A stretch of DNA of 64,000 nt from Streptomyces pilosus (GCF_014649835.1 NZ_BMTU01000014.1:1-64000), one strand, 5' to 3'. Counted from the stretch's first letter, positions 35,064 to 44,030 are shown. The notes: generated by a model from the letters alone, not told the origin. Program-made: numbers and translations.

Positions 35064-35644
35064 TTGTCCAGTATCAGTGACCTACCCGGTGTGCGCGGCT
35101 CAGGACGGGCAGGCCCGGCCGGTCCGGTCAAGGGTCAGGACAAGGCCACCGCCTCCCACGGCCCACAGTGATGACCGGAGCGGGCACCTGCCCGCTCGTC
35201 ACCGGGCGGGCCACGGATCGTCTCCTGCTCCGTCCCGAGCGGCGGCGAGGCGTGGGGGCAGGGCGCGTCGGCCTCCGGCCTGTCGAGTGCCTGGCTTGAT
35301 TGGCGCCGCCTCCCGCACACCGGTTGCCGGCCGGGCCGCGGATTCCGCAGACCAGGTCCGGGATTCCGGTCCGCGACGCGGAGAAGGGCGGTGATCCGGT
35401 GCTTGCGTGCCCCCGCGCTCACTGCCCTCAGAATGGCGTGAAATCCGCCGTCGGCGAAAAGGCTCCTCCCCGTGAAGGCGCATACCAAACACATTGATGA
35501 GGGACAAGGGGGCCGCTACGCTCGCCGACATCGCGATCACTTGTATGCAATCCGTGACCGCAAGGACAGGACGGCGCAGCCAGCAAAGGGACCGGCGTCG
35601 GCGCCGGCTCGTTCTTCAATGGGTTGACCACCACGGGGGACCAT
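35064..35644. other. 581-base divergent intergenic region
   Basis: This separates the sensor phosphatase (left) from the LysR regulator (right). Promoters for both must lie here. The part after 35430 is less GC-rich and includes TTGTATGCAA at about 35540, an imperfect dyad that could belong to a LysR site, though this is weak. No gene or RNA is recognisable. Confidence 0.4.
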
Positions 35645-36514
35645 GTGGACACGCGGCATCTCGAGGCATTTCTGGGCGCCGTGGACGCCGGCAGCGTCAC
35701 ACGGGCGGCGAGCCTGCTGCAGGTGACCCAGCCCACGGTGACCAACCGCATCAAGGCGTTGGAGCGGTGGCTCGGTGCGACCCTGCTGGAACGCCTGCCG
35801 GGCGGTGTCAGGCCGACGACGGCAGGCCACTCCATCGTCGCACCGGCCCGTGAGATCGTGCGGCTCAGCGGACGTGTCCGGCGCATCGCGGAGACCTCGC
35901 TCCGGCCGCAGGGAAGACTGTGCGTGGGGGCGTCGGAAAGCCTCATCAACCACCGACTGCTCCCGTTGATCGAGTACTTGCTCCTGCGTTATCCGGACAT
36001 GGATGTCTCGCTGCGGCTGTCCACTCCGCAGGGAGCGCTCGCCATGCTGCGCAACGGGCAGATGGACTGCGTGTTCATGATAGGAAGCGGCCCCTCGGAC
36101 GAGGACGAGGATCTGGAGCACCGCGATCTCTGCCCCGAACCCTTCGCCCTGGTGGCCGGGGGACGACCGGGCACCCGTGCGGCGGTGTCGTCGATGCTCG
36201 TCACGGCCGACATCGATGTCCGTCACTGCGGCGGTCTGCTGAACGAGGCCGAGGCGACCCTGAAGGCGGGAAGGACGCTGAAACTCGATTCCATCACCGC
36301 GGTGAAGCGCATGGCGGAGAGCGGCATCGGCGTGGGACTGCTTCCCGAGGTGTCCGTGGCCGAGGACATCGCCGACGGCCGGCTCCGCAAGGTCGTCGAC
36401 TGGTTACCCGCCACCTCCACCCACACCCGGGCCCTGTGGCGGCGCGGTGACGTCGGGCACCCGGTCCTCGACGCCGTGCTGAAGGCCGCCTCCGACGTGG
36501 TCAGCGCGCACTGA
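35645..36514 (+). CDS. LysR-family transcriptional regulator, probable cluster regulator
   Basis: GTG 35645 lies just after GGGGGAC and gives 289 residues beginning DTRHLEAFLGAVDAGSVTRAASLL; the TTG at 35624 is less likely. The winged helix (TQPTVTNRIKALERWLG) and periplasmic-binding-protein-like effector domain are complete. It lies at the left edge of the biosynthetic cluster, convergent with the first adenylation gene, and is the only obvious pathway-type regulator there. A direct role in controlling the divergent promoters at 46028-46364 is inference. Confidence 0.85.
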   Translation: MDTRHLEAFLGAVDAGSVTRAASLLQVTQPTVTNRIKALERWLGATLLERLPGGVRPTTAGHSIVAPAREIVRLSGRVRRIAETSLRPQGRLCVGASESLINHRLLPLIEYLLLRYPDMDVSLRLSTPQGALAMLRNGQMDCVFMIGSGPSDEDEDLEHRDLCPEPFALVAGGRPGTRAAVSSMLVTADIDVRHCGGLLNEAEATLKAGRTLKLDSITAVKRMAESGIGVGLLPEVSVAEDIADGRLRKVVDWLPATSTHTRALWRRGDVGHPVLDAVLKAASDVVSAH

Positions 36515-36519
36515 ACGGA

Positions 36520-36540
36520 CTCCGGGCCCCGCTGCCGGAG
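36520..36540. terminator. Hairpin between LysR gene and leftward biosynthetic operon end
   Basis: 6-base stem CTCCGG/CCGGAG with a 9-base loop between two converging genes; it is short, so only moderately supported. Confidence 0.4.
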
Positions 36541-36560
36541 CCACGGAGCCCGTGCACCGG

Positions 36561-38141
36561 TCAGGCAGCGTCCGTGAGGAGCTGGGCGAGGAGTCGCCGG
36601 TGGTCCGTCTTGCCGTGCTGGTTGACGGGGAGATCCGCCACCAGGCGCACCACACTGGGTGCCATGTACGCGGGCATCGACCGCAGACAGAACGCCAGCA
36701 GGTCACTCTCGGCCGTGCCGGCCCCACTGTCGGCCGGCACGACGAACGCGCTCAACTCGGTGCTGCCGTCCGACCCCTGGTACGCCACGACGGCCGCCTC
36801 CCGCACCTGGGGATGGGCCAGCAGCCGTCGCTGCACCTCCGCCGGCTCCACCCGGTTGCCCCGGATCTGCACCTGGGAGTCCCGCCTCCCGCAGAAGTGC
36901 AGCGCGCCGTCGGCGGACCGGAAGGCCAGGTCGCCGGTCCGCAACAGGAGCTGCCCGGAGCGGGGCTCCAGCGGGTCCCTGACGAGGACCGCGTCCGTGG
37001 CTTCGGCGTCCCCCCAGTAGCCGGTCATCAGCGCCGGGCTGCGCAGGTACATCTCGCCGACGACGCCCTCTTCCCTTACGGGAGCCCCCTCGGGGTCCAG
37101 CAGGAGGATGTCGGTGCCCCGGTGGCCGTTGCCGATGGACAGATGCGCGGCGTCACCGGGCAGTGGATCGGGGACCTCGGCGAAACTGGCCGCCATGGAT
37201 TCCGTGGCTCCGTAGCAGTTGACCAGACGGATGCCGGGCCGCAGGCGCTGGAGGTGGCGCAGTTCCCCCAGCGGGAACTCCTCCCCGCAGAAGAGCACTC
37301 CCCGCAGATCGGGCAGGCCGGCGAGCTGGTCGGGGATGTGGCGCAGCGACTGCCGCCAGATGGACGGCACCCCGTTGACCTGGGTGGCGCGGGTGGCACG
37401 CAGCACCTTGAGGAATCTCGTCGGCCAGCGCAACAGGGCCCGGGGGACGGGGACGACCGCGGCCCCGCTGCCCAGTGCCATGCCGATGTCCAGCAGTGAG
37501 AAGTCGAACTGGAGCGGAGAGGTCGACGCCACCCGGTCGCCCACCGACACGAACTCCTCGGCGAGCATGCCCCGGTAGAAGGCGACGACGGCACGGTGGC
37601 TCATCACGACGCCCTTGGGCCGGCCGGTGGTGCCGGAGGTGAAGATGATGTAGGCGATGTCGCCCGGCGTCACGGCGTGCCGCAGCCGCTCACGGCGCAG
37701 GGGTGGACGCGGCACCTCGATGCGGCCCGCGCCGAACCGGCCGTGCCCCACCGCCGCCGCGGGGCCCCCGGCGGCGCTCAGGCACAGCAGGGGCTCCGCC
37801 AGCCGCTCGATCGTCTCGCGCCGTTCGGCCGGCGTCTCCGGGCTGACCGGGACGAAGGGCAGACCGCGCGAGGAACACGCCAGCACGAGGGCGAGGGCCT
37901 CGGCGGACGTGTCGGAGACGATCATGACGCGGTCGCCGATCCGCAGGCCGAAACGGTCCAGTTCGGCGGCGTACCGCTCGGCGGCCGCGCGCAGGGCGCC
38001 GAAGGTCGTCACCTGTTCCGTGCCGTCGGCGTACTCCACCACGGCGGGATGGTCGGGGTGCGTGGCCGCGGCGGCCAGGAGGAACTCGTCGAAGCGTTCC
38101 TCGGGCCGGTGGGTCACCGCAGGGACGGAAGTCGCTGGCAT
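36561..38141 (-). CDS. Stand-alone adenylation enzyme A (NRPS-type)
   Basis: The 526-residue ANL-superfamily protein has the core motifs YIIFTSGTTGRPKGVVM (A3, residues 164-180), FDFSLLD (A4), NCYGATES (A5), LRTGDLAFR (A7), GRRDSQVQIRGNRVEPAEVQ (A8) and HGKTDHR (A10 with Lys). Asp in the A4 position suggests an alpha-amino acid substrate. It has no fused carrier or condensation domain, so it should load one of the free carrier proteins encoded in the cluster. It is the last gene of the leftward operon, 12 bases after the flavin reductase gene. Confidence 0.85.
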   Translation of the reverse strand: MPATSVPAVTHRPEERFDEFLLAAAATHPDHPAVVEYADGTEQVTTFGALRAAAERYAAELDRFGLRIGDRVMIVSDTSAEALALVLACSSRGLPFVPVSPETPAERRETIERLAEPLLCLSAAGGPAAAVGHGRFGAGRIEVPRPPLRRERLRHAVTPGDIAYIIFTSGTTGRPKGVVMSHRAVVAFYRGMLAEEFVSVGDRVASTSPLQFDFSLLDIGMALGSGAAVVPVPRALLRWPTRFLKVLRATRATQVNGVPSIWRQSLRHIPDQLAGLPDLRGVLFCGEEFPLGELRHLQRLRPGIRLVNCYGATESMAASFAEVPDPLPGDAAHLSIGNGHRGTDILLLDPEGAPVREEGVVGEMYLRSPALMTGYWGDAEATDAVLVRDPLEPRSGQLLLRTGDLAFRSADGALHFCGRRDSQVQIRGNRVEPAEVQRRLLAHPQVREAAVVAYQGSDGSTELSAFVVPADSGAGTAESDLLAFCLRSMPAYMAPSVVRLVADLPVNQHGKTDHRRLLAQLLTDAA

Positions 38142-38153
38142 GGTCTCTCCAGG

Positions 38154-38711
38154 TCAACGCTGGTCGTCGGCCGCGCTCGGGGCGGCCGGCAGGGGAGTGG
38201 TGATGTGCGGTTCCCCGGTGACGAGCACCAGCGGGGAACCGGGGGTGGTGGTGAGATGACGCACGACGCCGACGACCAGGACGTGGTCGGCGGCGGTTGC
38301 CGTCTCCGCGACGTCGCACGTCATCACGACGCTGGCGTCGTGCAGGACCGGGACGCCCCGGACCACGGCGTACGGCGTGTCCCGGAAACGCTGTGCGGGG
38401 GTGCCGGTGGCGAAGCGCCGGACCAGCGGGCCCTGGGTGCGGGACAGCACGTTGACGGCGAAGCGGCCGGCGTCGAGCAGGTCGTTCAGGGTGCGTCCGC
38501 CCGTGCCGAAGGCGAGCAGCACGCTCGGCGGTGCCACGGACAGCGACATCAGCGAGGTCGTGGTGCATCCCACGGGCCCGCCCGGTCCCAGGGCGGTGGT
38601 GACCGACACGCACTTCGCCAGCCCCGACATCGCCGCGCGGAAGAGCGTGCCGTCCACCGTCGCCTCGCCCGGCGGGGCCACCTGGGGCGTCGTCGTCTCA
38701 ACCCCGAGCAC
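38154..38711 (-). CDS. Flavin reductase family protein
   Basis: GTG 38711, with GGGAGG six bases upstream, gives 185 residues. It overlaps the preceding gene by 14 bases, so translation is coupled. The FMN-binding split-barrel pattern is clear: SVTTALGPGGPVGCTTTSLMSLSVAPPSVLLAF, then NVLSRTQG. Such proteins deliver reduced flavin to a partner monooxygenase. The only candidate partners in the cluster are the two acyl-CoA-dehydrogenase-fold proteins, since no other flavin oxygenase is encoded. Confidence 0.8.
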   Translation of the reverse strand: MLGVETTTPQVAPPGEATVDGTLFRAAMSGLAKCVSVTTALGPGGPVGCTTTSLMSLSVAPPSVLLAFGTGGRTLNDLLDAGRFAVNVLSRTQGPLVRRFATGTPAQRFRDTPYAVVRGVPVLHDASVVMTCDVAETATAADHVLVVGVVRHLTTTPGSPLVLVTGEPHITTPLPAAPSAADDQR

Positions 38712-39576
38712 GGTGCACCTCCCTGCCGGTCGTGAGGCCGGCGACGGCGTCGAGTGCCCGCTCGGCCACACCGGTGCGGGGGCGTCCGCGCCGCGCCGAG
38801 TCGGCGGCGAAGCGCAGGGCCTTGGGCAGCTGGGTCCAGGCGTCCGCCAGGTCCGGATCGGGGTCCGGCCCCAGCCGGTGGAGCTGGTGCCGGGACGCCG
38901 CCCACAGGTCGTCGACGTGCCGCTCCAGGAGGGCCCCGTCGGAAGTGAGGCGGTCCCGCAGGTACCCGAGCACCTCCCGCGGCTCGCGCAGCCAGGTGCC
39001 CGGCCACGGCGCCGGGAGGCCGGCCGGCGGAGCGGTGGCCCGGCGCAGCCAGCGGTAGGCGTCCGTCGGGCCGATGTCGACCGGTTCCCCCAGGGCGTGC
39101 ACCTCCCGGTTGCGGACGGCCGGGTCGATCCGCCCCAGCGGGGTCAGCGCCCGGCGCAGCGCGTCGTCGTCGAGCACGCCGGCGTAGGGCAGTTGCTCAC
39201 CGCCGGGCATCAGGGCGTGGAACGGGTCCGCCACGAGCCATCCCTGCGCGTCGTGGGCCCGCAGCAGGAACCAGTGGGGGACGCGCCGCACCCCGTGGTG
39301 CGGCGACCAGGGCAGGTGGAAGGCGTTGCCCGACACGATCACCTGCCCCTCGCCGGCGAGCAGGCCGGCGAGCGCGGCACGGGCCGACGGCCAGTCCGGG
39401 CGGTGGTCGTGCACCAGGACCCCGCCGTCGACGCGGTCGTGGTGGGAGAAGGCGAGCGCGCCGTCCGGCCGGTCGGTGCGCACCCACAGGTGCACCGCCG
39501 CCGCCAGGTCCTCGGCCGCCGCGCCTCCCAGGTACTCCACCAGCGCGGTGGAGTAACAGGACAGGGCAGGTGTCAT
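38698..39576 (-). CDS. Papain-like cysteine enzyme, candidate acyltransferase (BtrH N-domain-like) 1
   Basis: The 292-residue protein starts at ATG 39576. I see a Cys near the N-terminus (Cys7 in LSCYSTALVEYL), a His in HWFLLRAH (His101) and an Asp in WLVADPF (Asp117). This order fits the papain/C39-like fold of BtrH, which transfers an aminoacyl group from a carrier protein to an amine in butirosin biosynthesis. The 41585 protein shares the same Cys-PW-His-Asp layout. The C-terminal helical half (from about 150) is unassigned. Its role may be releasing or joining carrier-bound intermediates; a peptidase is the alternative. Confidence 0.5.
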   Translation of the reverse strand: MTPALSCYSTALVEYLGGAAAEDLAAAVHLWVRTDRPDGALAFSHHDRVDGGVLVHDHRPDWPSARAALAGLLAGEGQVIVSGNAFHLPWSPHHGVRRVPHWFLLRAHDAQGWLVADPFHALMPGGEQLPYAGVLDDDALRRALTPLGRIDPAVRNREVHALGEPVDIGPTDAYRWLRRATAPPAGLPAPWPGTWLREPREVLGYLRDRLTSDGALLERHVDDLWAASRHQLHRLGPDPDPDLADAWTQLPKALRFAADSARRGRPRTGVAERALDAVAGLTTGREVHRARG

Positions 39577-40175
39577 GGGGTCGCCTCCCAGGCGCAGGCC
39601 ACGGGTACGTCGATGAGGTCTCGCACCTTGCGCCAGCACAGTCCGTGCCAGTCACCGTGGTCGAGGTGCGGGGGCACGTCGATGCTCCAGGGGCAGCCGC
39701 CGATGCCGCTGCCGTCGGTCTTCACGCATGCCTCCTGGACCGTCCAGATCTCGGTGAAGACGGTGTGCCGCAGGTGCGCCGGCATGCGGTACAGACGGTT
39801 CGCGTACGGTGCGGCGCACCGCCGCACCATGGAGTGGCCGACGCGCCTCGGCGGCACCTGCACGTCCACCCCGACGCGGCGGCCGTGCGCCACGGCCACG
39901 ACGGTGTGCTCCTCGTCGTGGGAGATGCTGATACCGGGCCGGGACCGGCCCGCCAGGACCGGTTTGCCGTTGTGACCGGCCACGACCGGCTCCGCGGCAC
40001 TGCCGGGCGCCACCTCGGCGAGCAGCCCGCGCAGGAGTGCGCGCCCCTGCAGGATCTGGTGTGCGCGCCAGGCCGGCCGGCCGCGTGCCGCGGCGAGGTC
40101 GCCGGGGGTGAGGCGGCCGGCGGGCGCCTCACCGGTGGCCACCCACACTCCCCGGCTGATCTCCAGAACGCTCAT
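39573..40175 (-). CDS. 4'-Phosphopantetheinyl transferase (Sfp-type)
   Basis: The 200-residue protein starts at ATG 40175 and overlaps its neighbours by 4 bases on both sides. The Sfp motifs are present: GISISHDEEHTVVAVAHG, GVDVQ (Mg-binding Asp) and WTVQEACVKTDGSG (the W-x3-E-A-x2-K box). It transfers phosphopantetheine from coenzyme A to the carrier-protein serine and is expected to activate the three carrier proteins of the cluster. Confidence 0.88.
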   Translation of the reverse strand: MSVLEISRGVWVATGEAPAGRLTPGDLAAARGRPAWRAHQILQGRALLRGLLAEVAPGSAAEPVVAGHNGKPVLAGRSRPGISISHDEEHTVVAVAHGRRVGVDVQVPPRRVGHSMVRRCAAPYANRLYRMPAHLRHTVFTEIWTVQEACVKTDGSGIGGCPWSIDVPPHLDHGDWHGLCWRKVRDLIDVPVACAWEATP

Positions 40176-41284
40176 GGCCGTTCCTCCGCACCGCTCTCGG
40201 GAGCCGTTTCGGCCACGATGCCGAGAACGACCTCGGTCGTGCCCCCGCCGATCCCGAACAGGGCGCCCTGCGCCCGCAGCTGCTGCGGGCCACCGGTCCG
40301 GAAACCGTGGGCGCCCTGGAGGTGGGCACACACGTCGAGGACGTGCGCGACGGTCTCGCCGGCGCTCGCCTTGAGCAGCGCCGCGGCCGAGGTGTCGCGG
40401 CGGGCGGCGACCGCTTCGGCGAGGCTCTCGGTCAGGGCACGGTGCTGCCGGGAGCGCAGCAGCGCGCCCGCCCAGCGCTGGCGTATCCCCTCCTTCTCCC
40501 ACAGGACGCCGTCCCCGTCGCCGCGGCGTCCCAGGTGGCGGGCGGTGTCGCGCAGCACCCGCTCGCACAGCGCCCCCGCCCACAGGGCGCCGGCCAGCCG
40601 CTCGGTGGCGATGTGGGCCGCGAAGGCGGTCAGTCCGCGACCGGTGCCCCCGACGACATGGTCGCGGGTGAGCCGGACGCCGTCGAAGGTGAGATGACCG
40701 GTCCCGGAGCCGTCGAACAGTTCCGTCCCGGCAGGTTCCGCGCGTACGCCGGGCGCGTCGGCCGGTACGAGCACCCAGGTGAAGTTGGTGAAGTGGGGGC
40801 CCGGCCGGTGGCGGGCGAGGACGAGAACGGCACCGCACGTCGTGGCGTTGGTGATCCAGCGCTTGGTGCCGTCGAGCCGGAGGTGTTCCCCGTCGAACGA
40901 GACGGACGTGTCCAGTCCCGCCAGGTCGCAGCCGGAGTTCTCGTCGGTGGCCGCGAGGGCCACGACGGTGCGGCCGTCGAGGCTGTCGGCCAGCGTCCGG
41001 GCGGCGGGTCCGGTCCCGGCGGCCAGCAGCGGCAGGCACGTGGCCAGCGGGACGGTCACGGCGAGCGTCGAACCGACGCCGAAGCGCCGGTCGAGGTCCG
41101 TCAGCAGTGCGCTCAGCGCCGCCGTGTCGACGCCCCGGCGTGGATCGTTGCCGCGGTAGACCCCGGCGAGCCGGTTCTCCGCGCCGAGGACGCGCCACAG
41201 GTCGGCGCCGCTCGCGTCGGCGGGCAGTGCGCCGAGCCGGGAGCCGGCCCCGGTGGTGGGCTCCCGCACCGCGGAGACGCTCAT
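40172..41284 (-). CDS. Acyl-CoA dehydrogenase-fold flavoprotein 1
   Basis: The 370-residue protein starts at ATG 41284. It has the ACAD middle domain (ALAATDENSGCDLAG, DGTKRWITNAT) and C-terminal helical domain ending in GIGGGTTEVVLG. In medium-chain ACADs the catalytic Glu sits in a YEGT motif at this place; here it is GGGT, so the usual alpha,beta-dehydrogenation base is absent from that position. It may use a Glu elsewhere (as isovaleryl-CoA dehydrogenase does) or work as a monooxygenase with the flavin reductase. The likely substrate is an aminoacyl-carrier thioester. Confidence 0.75.
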   Translation of the reverse strand: MSVSAVREPTTGAGSRLGALPADASGADLWRVLGAENRLAGVYRGNDPRRGVDTAALSALLTDLDRRFGVGSTLAVTVPLATCLPLLAAGTGPAARTLADSLDGRTVVALAATDENSGCDLAGLDTSVSFDGEHLRLDGTKRWITNATTCGAVLVLARHRPGPHFTNFTWVLVPADAPGVRAEPAGTELFDGSGTGHLTFDGVRLTRDHVVGGTGRGLTAFAAHIATERLAGALWAGALCERVLRDTARHLGRRGDGDGVLWEKEGIRQRWAGALLRSRQHRALTESLAEAVAARRDTSAAALLKASAGETVAHVLDVCAHLQGAHGFRTGGPQQLRAQGALFGIGGGTTEVVLGIVAETAPESGAEERP

Positions 41285-41541
41285 GCCGCCGCCCTGCGGT
41301 CTCCCTCGGCGGCGCCCGCCCGCTGCACCGCGGCCCACAGACTGCCGGCGGTGGCGAAGGTGGCGTCGTTGAGGTCCTCGTCCGGAAGGGAGACCCCGAG
41401 GCCGTCCTCGATGGCGAAGAGCAGGTCGATGGCCTTCATGGAGTTCATCCCGAGGTCGTGCAGGCGGCTGTCCTCGGTGAGGGGGCGGTCCCCGAGGTGG
41501 GGCAGGAAGGGGGTCAGCAGGTCGATGAAGGGCTGGTTCAC
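41281..41541 (-). CDS. Acyl/peptidyl carrier protein 1
   Basis: GTG 41541 after GGAGAC gives 86 residues. The DLGMNSMKAIDLLFAIEDGLGV stretch is the phosphopantetheine site (Ser34) and following recognition helix. It overlaps the downstream ACAD-fold gene by 4 bases, suggesting that the flavoprotein acts on the acyl group it carries. It is discrete, with no fused domains. Confidence 0.85.
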   Translation of the reverse strand: MNQPFIDLLTPFLPHLGDRPLTEDSRLHDLGMNSMKAIDLLFAIEDGLGVSLPDEDLNDATFATAGSLWAAVQRAGAAEGDRRAAA

Positions 41542-41584
41542 AACGTCTCCGTCACTCGGATGGTGGGCATCGGCAGGGTGGGGG

Positions 41585-42430
41585 TCAGTGGGGCCGGACG
41601 GCGAACACCTCGCGGTCTGCGGTGAGCAGGGACGCCAGTTCGGGCAGCAGGGCCGCCGGGGCCGGCTTTCCCCGCTCGGCACGCCGCTGGGCGATGAACG
41701 CGGTCGAGGTGAGCCGGTCCCAGCGGCGCAGGTGGTCCTCCGCGTCCATCCGCTCGCCGAGGTGTGCGCGGTACGCGGCGTGCAGGTGGCGGGCCCGTGT
41801 CAGCAGCCAGGTCTCCGCGGTCAGCCGGCGCAGGGCGGCGAGCCGGTCGGGGTGGGCGGTGTAGGCCTCGACGTAGGCCGCCGCGTCGTCCAGGCACAGT
41901 TCCGGCCGGGGCGGGCGGTATCCGGGCACGGGGGACAGCGTGCACGCGAAGGAGGCGGTGGGCAGGCGCTCCCACGGGAAGGTCCACCGGCCGGGCCTGG
42001 CCGGCCCCCACGCCGTCTCGTTGTCGTACGCGTCCTCGACCTCGGCTCCGTCCCCGTGGGTGCCGGCCAGGAAGCCGTGCTCCATGTGCGCCCGGCCCGC
42101 ATAGGGCAGCCACGGCATGTCGTAGGAGTCGGCCACGGCGTAGACCGCGGATGCCCCTTCGGCCATGGCGCGCAGTCCGCCGGCGGGAACGCGGTGGGCG
42201 AAGAGGTCCGGCCGCAGGCCGACGAGCGCGGCTCCTTCGCGCAGGTGCCGCTCCGGCGGGGGATCCACCGTGGGCAGGCCGTCGGGGCCGGGCTCCGGCC
42301 TGAAGCGCAGGCGCGCTCCCAGCGCGAGGTGCCGTCCGGGGCCGTGCCGGCGGTCCGCGAGGACCGCCAGGTTGACCTGTACGCAGTCCAGGAGCCCGGT
42401 CCGTACGCACGGGGCCGCGGGGGCGGTCAC
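41585..42430 (-). CDS. Papain-like cysteine enzyme, candidate acyltransferase (BtrH N-domain-like) 2
   Basis: GTG 42430 overlaps the TrpB-like stop by 4 bases and gives 281 residues. Possible catalytic residues are Cys16 (LLDCVQVNLAVL), His118 (HMEHGFLAGT) and Asp133 (VEDAYDN). The DMPWLPYAGRAHMEHGFL segment lines up with HLPWSPHHGVRRVPHWFL in the 38698 protein, so the two look like diverged paralogues. The C-terminal half is helical (AETWLLTRARHLHAAYRAHLG). I infer an aminoacyl transfer or cyclisation step using a carrier-bound substrate. I could not assign a named family with confidence. Confidence 0.5.
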   Translation of the reverse strand: MTAPAAPCVRTGLLDCVQVNLAVLADRRHGPGRHLALGARLRFRPEPGPDGLPTVDPPPERHLREGAALVGLRPDLFAHRVPAGGLRAMAEGASAVYAVADSYDMPWLPYAGRAHMEHGFLAGTHGDGAEVEDAYDNETAWGPARPGRWTFPWERLPTASFACTLSPVPGYRPPRPELCLDDAAAYVEAYTAHPDRLAALRRLTAETWLLTRARHLHAAYRAHLGERMDAEDHLRRWDRLTSTAFIAQRRAERGKPAPAALLPELASLLTADREVFAVRPH

Positions 42431-43752
42431 GGGCGGGTCTCCACCCGTGTCAGCCCGGCCACCGCGCGGGCCAGCGCCTCGTCGGGCGGGGACTGGTCCT
42501 CGAGCCCGCCGTCGAGGAAGTGTTCGTAGGCCCCGAGGTCCAGGTAGCCGTGTCCGCTGACGCACACCAGGACCCCGCCGGTGGCGTCGGGCGAGGCGGC
42601 GATGCGCGCGGCGGCCGCCAGGGCGTGGCCGGACTCGGGCGCCGGCAGGACGCTCTCGTGGCGGGCGAGCAGCCGGCCCGCGGCCAGGGCGTCCGCCTGG
42701 CTGACCGCCATGGCGTCGATGTCGCCGCTGTGCCGCATCGCGGAGATGAGCTTCGCCGCTCCGTGGAAGCGCAGACCCGCGGTGTGCGCGTCCGGTATCC
42801 GGTAATCGCTGCCGATGGTGTACATGGCCTCCATCGGGCCGCTGCCGGTGGCGTCGGTCTTGTCGTAGGCGTAGACGCCACGGGTCAGCTTCGGCGTGCT
42901 GCTGGACTCGGCGGCGACCAGGCGGGGCCCCTCGCGGCCGGCGGCCCGGGCGGTGGCGTGGAAGGGCAGCGCGATGCCGCCGAAGTTCGACCCGGCGCCC
43001 ACGCATCCGACGACCGCGCCGATCTCGGCGCCCAGGTCCGCGAGTTGTTCCTCCGCCTCCAGGCCGATCACGGACTGGTGCAGGATGCTGTACGTCTCGC
43101 CGCTGCCGATGCAGAAGGCCACCCGGTCGTGGTCGGCGGCGTACTCGACGGCCTCCCCGATGGCGAGCGAGAGGCTGTTGCCGGCGGCCAGGTCCTCCTT
43201 GGCGGAGACCTTCGTCATGCCGCTGGGGCTGGAGTGCACCTCGGCGCCCAGCATGCGCATCAAGACCCCGCGGTAGGGTTTTCGGCGAAGGCTGGATTCC
43301 ACCATGAAGACCCGGCAGCGCAGGCCGAACAGGGCGCACGCCGCGGCCATGGCGGTGCCCCACTGGCCCGCGCCGGTACCCGTGACCAGCTCCTCGACGC
43401 CGGCCTGGCGGTAGTAGTGGGCCTGCGCCAGCGCCGTGTTGAGCTTGTGACTGCCCGAGATGTTGACGCCCTCGTTCTTGACGTACACGGGGACCCGGGC
43501 GCCGACGGCCTCCTCGAAACCGCGGGCGCGCCACAGCGGGGTCGGGCGGTACTGCCGGTAGCGGTCGGCGACCGGGGCGGGAATGTCCCAGTACTCGCGG
43601 GCGGAGACGCTGTGCCGGATCAGTTCGGTCGGGATGTTGATCTTTATCTCGCCGGGGGCGTCCGCGGTGCGGGGCGGGGTGCGGTCCGGCGGCAGGGGCT
43701 GGGACAGGTGGGGGAGGACGCTGCGCCAGCGCGTGGGGATCCCGTGCGTCAC
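42427..43752 (-). CDS. TrpB-like PLP enzyme with altered catalytic site
   Basis: The 441-residue protein starts at ATG 43752. It matches the TrpB2 type of tryptophan synthase beta chain: KNEGVNISGSHKLNTALAQAHYY with PLP Lys103, the phosphate-binding GCVGAGSNFGG, and AYDKTDATG further on. In TrpB the GAGQ motif is preceded by the catalytic Glu109 (ETGAGQ). Here the sequence is TGTGAGQW, with Gly125 in that place. Indole activation is therefore unlikely, and a different beta-replacement or elimination is expected. No trpA or other tryptophan genes are nearby. Confidence 0.82.
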   Translation of the reverse strand: MTHGIPTRWRSVLPHLSQPLPPDRTPPRTADAPGEIKINIPTELIRHSVSAREYWDIPAPVADRYRQYRPTPLWRARGFEEAVGARVPVYVKNEGVNISGSHKLNTALAQAHYYRQAGVEELVTGTGAGQWGTAMAAACALFGLRCRVFMVESSLRRKPYRGVLMRMLGAEVHSSPSGMTKVSAKEDLAAGNSLSLAIGEAVEYAADHDRVAFCIGSGETYSILHQSVIGLEAEEQLADLGAEIGAVVGCVGAGSNFGGIALPFHATARAAGREGPRLVAAESSSTPKLTRGVYAYDKTDATGSGPMEAMYTIGSDYRIPDAHTAGLRFHGAAKLISAMRHSGDIDAMAVSQADALAAGRLLARHESVLPAPESGHALAAAARIAASPDATGGVLVCVSGHGYLDLGAYEHFLDGGLEDQSPPDEALARAVAGLTRVETRP

Positions 43753-44030
43753 CGCCCCACCTCCGCGGCCGTCACCACGTCGATCAGGTCCCGGACGGTG
43801 CGGAAGCTGCGGCCCACGAACAGGTCGTCGGGGAGGATGACGTCGAGCTCGTCCTCGATCCGCACGAGCATGCCGACGAAGCCGAGCGAGTTGACGTTCA
43901 GCAGGTCACCGACGAGCGGTTCGTCGTCGGCGACGCGGTCGGGCGGGAGGGACAGCCGGGACTCGGCGATGACCACCTTCTTGACGACGGTGGCAACGGC
44001 GTCCCGGTCGAGGGACAGTTCATGGGGCAT
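43749..44030 (-). CDS. Acyl/peptidyl carrier protein 2
   Basis: The 93-residue protein starts at ATG 44030. GDLLNVNSLGFVGMLVRIEDEL contains the phosphopantetheine Ser48 and recognition helix. Its stop overlaps the TrpB-like start by 4 bases, hinting that the PLP enzyme may work on its tethered substrate or on the product released from it. The 34-base gap to the upstream ProA gene is the largest in the operon. Confidence 0.83.
   Translation of the reverse strand: MPHELSLDRDAVATVVKKVVIAESRLSLPPDRVADDEPLVGDLLNVNSLGFVGMLVRIEDELDVILPDDLFVGRSFRTVRDLIDVVTAAEVGR

Noticed and set aside
35530..35560. LysR-type T-N11-A box upstream of the LysR gene
   Set aside because: The dyad around TTGTATGCAA is too short and imperfect to call.
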